A DNA stretch of 64,000 bases from a virus. The position numbers and the translations under genes were made by a program. Below, piece after piece: positions 63,428 through 64,000 of the stretch. Where the stretch lies: the IMG/VR virus record IMGVR_UViG_3300037247_001116, positions 1-64,000 of that record; one strand, given 5' to 3'. The notes beneath the pieces were generated by a model that was not told the origin of the DNA, searched no databases, and was given only the letters and a program-made list of their open reading frames with translations. Positions within the stretch are counted from its first letter, which is position 1. Each line of letters opens with the position of its first letter.

Positions 63428-64000
63428 TGGCTGAAGGATTAGGAGCAACAGCAGTTATCAATTACAGATTAAATGTTGAGGATGTCAAACGTCAGGTGAA
63501 ACAGTTACAGCGCCTCAATTCGATTATGGCAAAAAACCTTGGTAAAGATTTTACCAAAGGAGCAATTATTGTTAGAAAAGAACTGACAAAAATTTCAGAA
63601 TCAGTTAAACCCATCACATTAAAATCTGGTAAAACAACCAAAGAAATAAGAACTTTTACAACCGTTGTTCGCGCCGCTAATGGACAATTAGCTACAATCA
63701 CGCAGAGAACTGCTGGGCTTGGTAAAAATTTCAAAGTTTTAAACACCACTATTAAATCTGGTGCGGCTGGTATGCGAACATTTGGTCAAAACCTTGCCAC
63801 TCTTGCCAAAAGAGCCGCTTTGACTATTCCATTATGGTTTGTTTTAAGACAAGGCATAGGTTCTGTTTTTCGAACCATCAAAGAAGGTTTATCAAGTATT
63901 GTTGCCTTTGATGCGGCATTGCAAAAAGCAAAACGAAATCTTCAAGGAACTACTGCTAGTATTGCACAAAATTTTGCCACATTAAAAACGGAAGTCACTA
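63427..64000 (+). CDS. tape measure protein, N-terminal part (cut by window edge)
   Basis: 191 codons visible. Amphipathic helical start (INYRLNVEDVKRQVKQLQRLN) and a hydrophobic stretch (AALTIPLWFVLRQGIGSVFRTI) as in tape measures, whose length sets tail length. ATG overlaps the preceding TAA (TAATG). Confidence 0.8.
   Translation, partial: MAEGLGATAVINYRLNVEDVKRQVKQLQRLNSIMAKNLGKDFTKGAIIVRKELTKISESVKPITLKSGKTTKEIRTFTTVVRAANGQLATITQRTAGLGKNFKVLNTTIKSGAAGMRTFGQNLATLAKRAALTIPLWFVLRQGIGSVFRTIKEGLSSIVAFDAALQKAKRNLQGTTASIAQNFATLKTEVT

Overview
The window is part of the genome of a tailed double-stranded DNA bacteriophage (Caudoviricetes). The evidence is a complete packaging and head module (candidate small terminase, large terminase, portal, protease/scaffold, major capsid protein), a head-tail adaptor and tail module ending inside a tape-measure gene, and a full set of replication genes on the other arm. 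No contractile sheath gene is seen before the tail tube, so a long non-contractile tail is likely. The DNA is AT-rich, the standard code fits (TAA, TAG and TGA all end genes), ribosome sites are of the AAGGAG type, promoters are sigma70-like and lipoprotein signals are present. The host is an ordinary bacterium that I cannot name. No tRNA gene and no 16S-like sequence was seen.

Layout. Positions 1 to about 27.3 kb are all on the minus strand. Reading leftward from 27.3 kb, transcription first meets a belt of very small, tightly packed genes (27.3-20 kb), then a RuvB-like ATPase, a tyrosine recombinase, small membrane proteins, nucleotide-metabolism genes, a 5' nuclease, a proteasome-beta/HslV-like protease beside a ClpP-like protease, a primase-helicase, DNA ligase, a RuvC-like resolvase, and the start of recA at the left edge. 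From 27.4 to 28.9 kb lies a 1.5 kb non-coding switch region with iterated repeats, perfect inverted repeats and a GC-rich decamer array. It is the best candidate for a replication origin and the divergence point of transcription. From 28.9 to 64 kb everything is on the plus strand: a papain-like peptidase on an apparently leaderless transcript, RtcB, an RNA ligase, canonical ClpP, SprT-like metalloprotease, MazG, two metallophosphoesterases, a Cys-based phosphatase and mobile HNH nucleases (28.9-39.8 kb). A 0.4 kb non-coding island with convergent promoters and a small-RNA candidate follows (39.8-40.2 kb), then the virion genes (40.2-64 kb).

How the parts work together. RecA, primase-helicase, ligase, 5' nuclease, RuvB-like and RuvC-like proteins form a nearly self-sufficient replication and recombination set; the polymerase is probably outside the window. 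RtcB plus RNA ligase suggest RNA repair against host nucleases that cut tRNA. Three self-compartmentalising protease subunits (two ClpP-like, one HslV-like with the Thr1/Asp17/Lys33 triad at proteasome positions), without any recognisable unfoldase, are the most unusual feature. A family of nearly identical strong promoters (TTGACA, 17 bp, TGnTATACTT) marks operon starts on both strands, and several lead into structured RNA leaders, one with riboswitch-like architecture. Eight homing-type nucleases of several families are scattered through the window, and one is broken by a frameshift.
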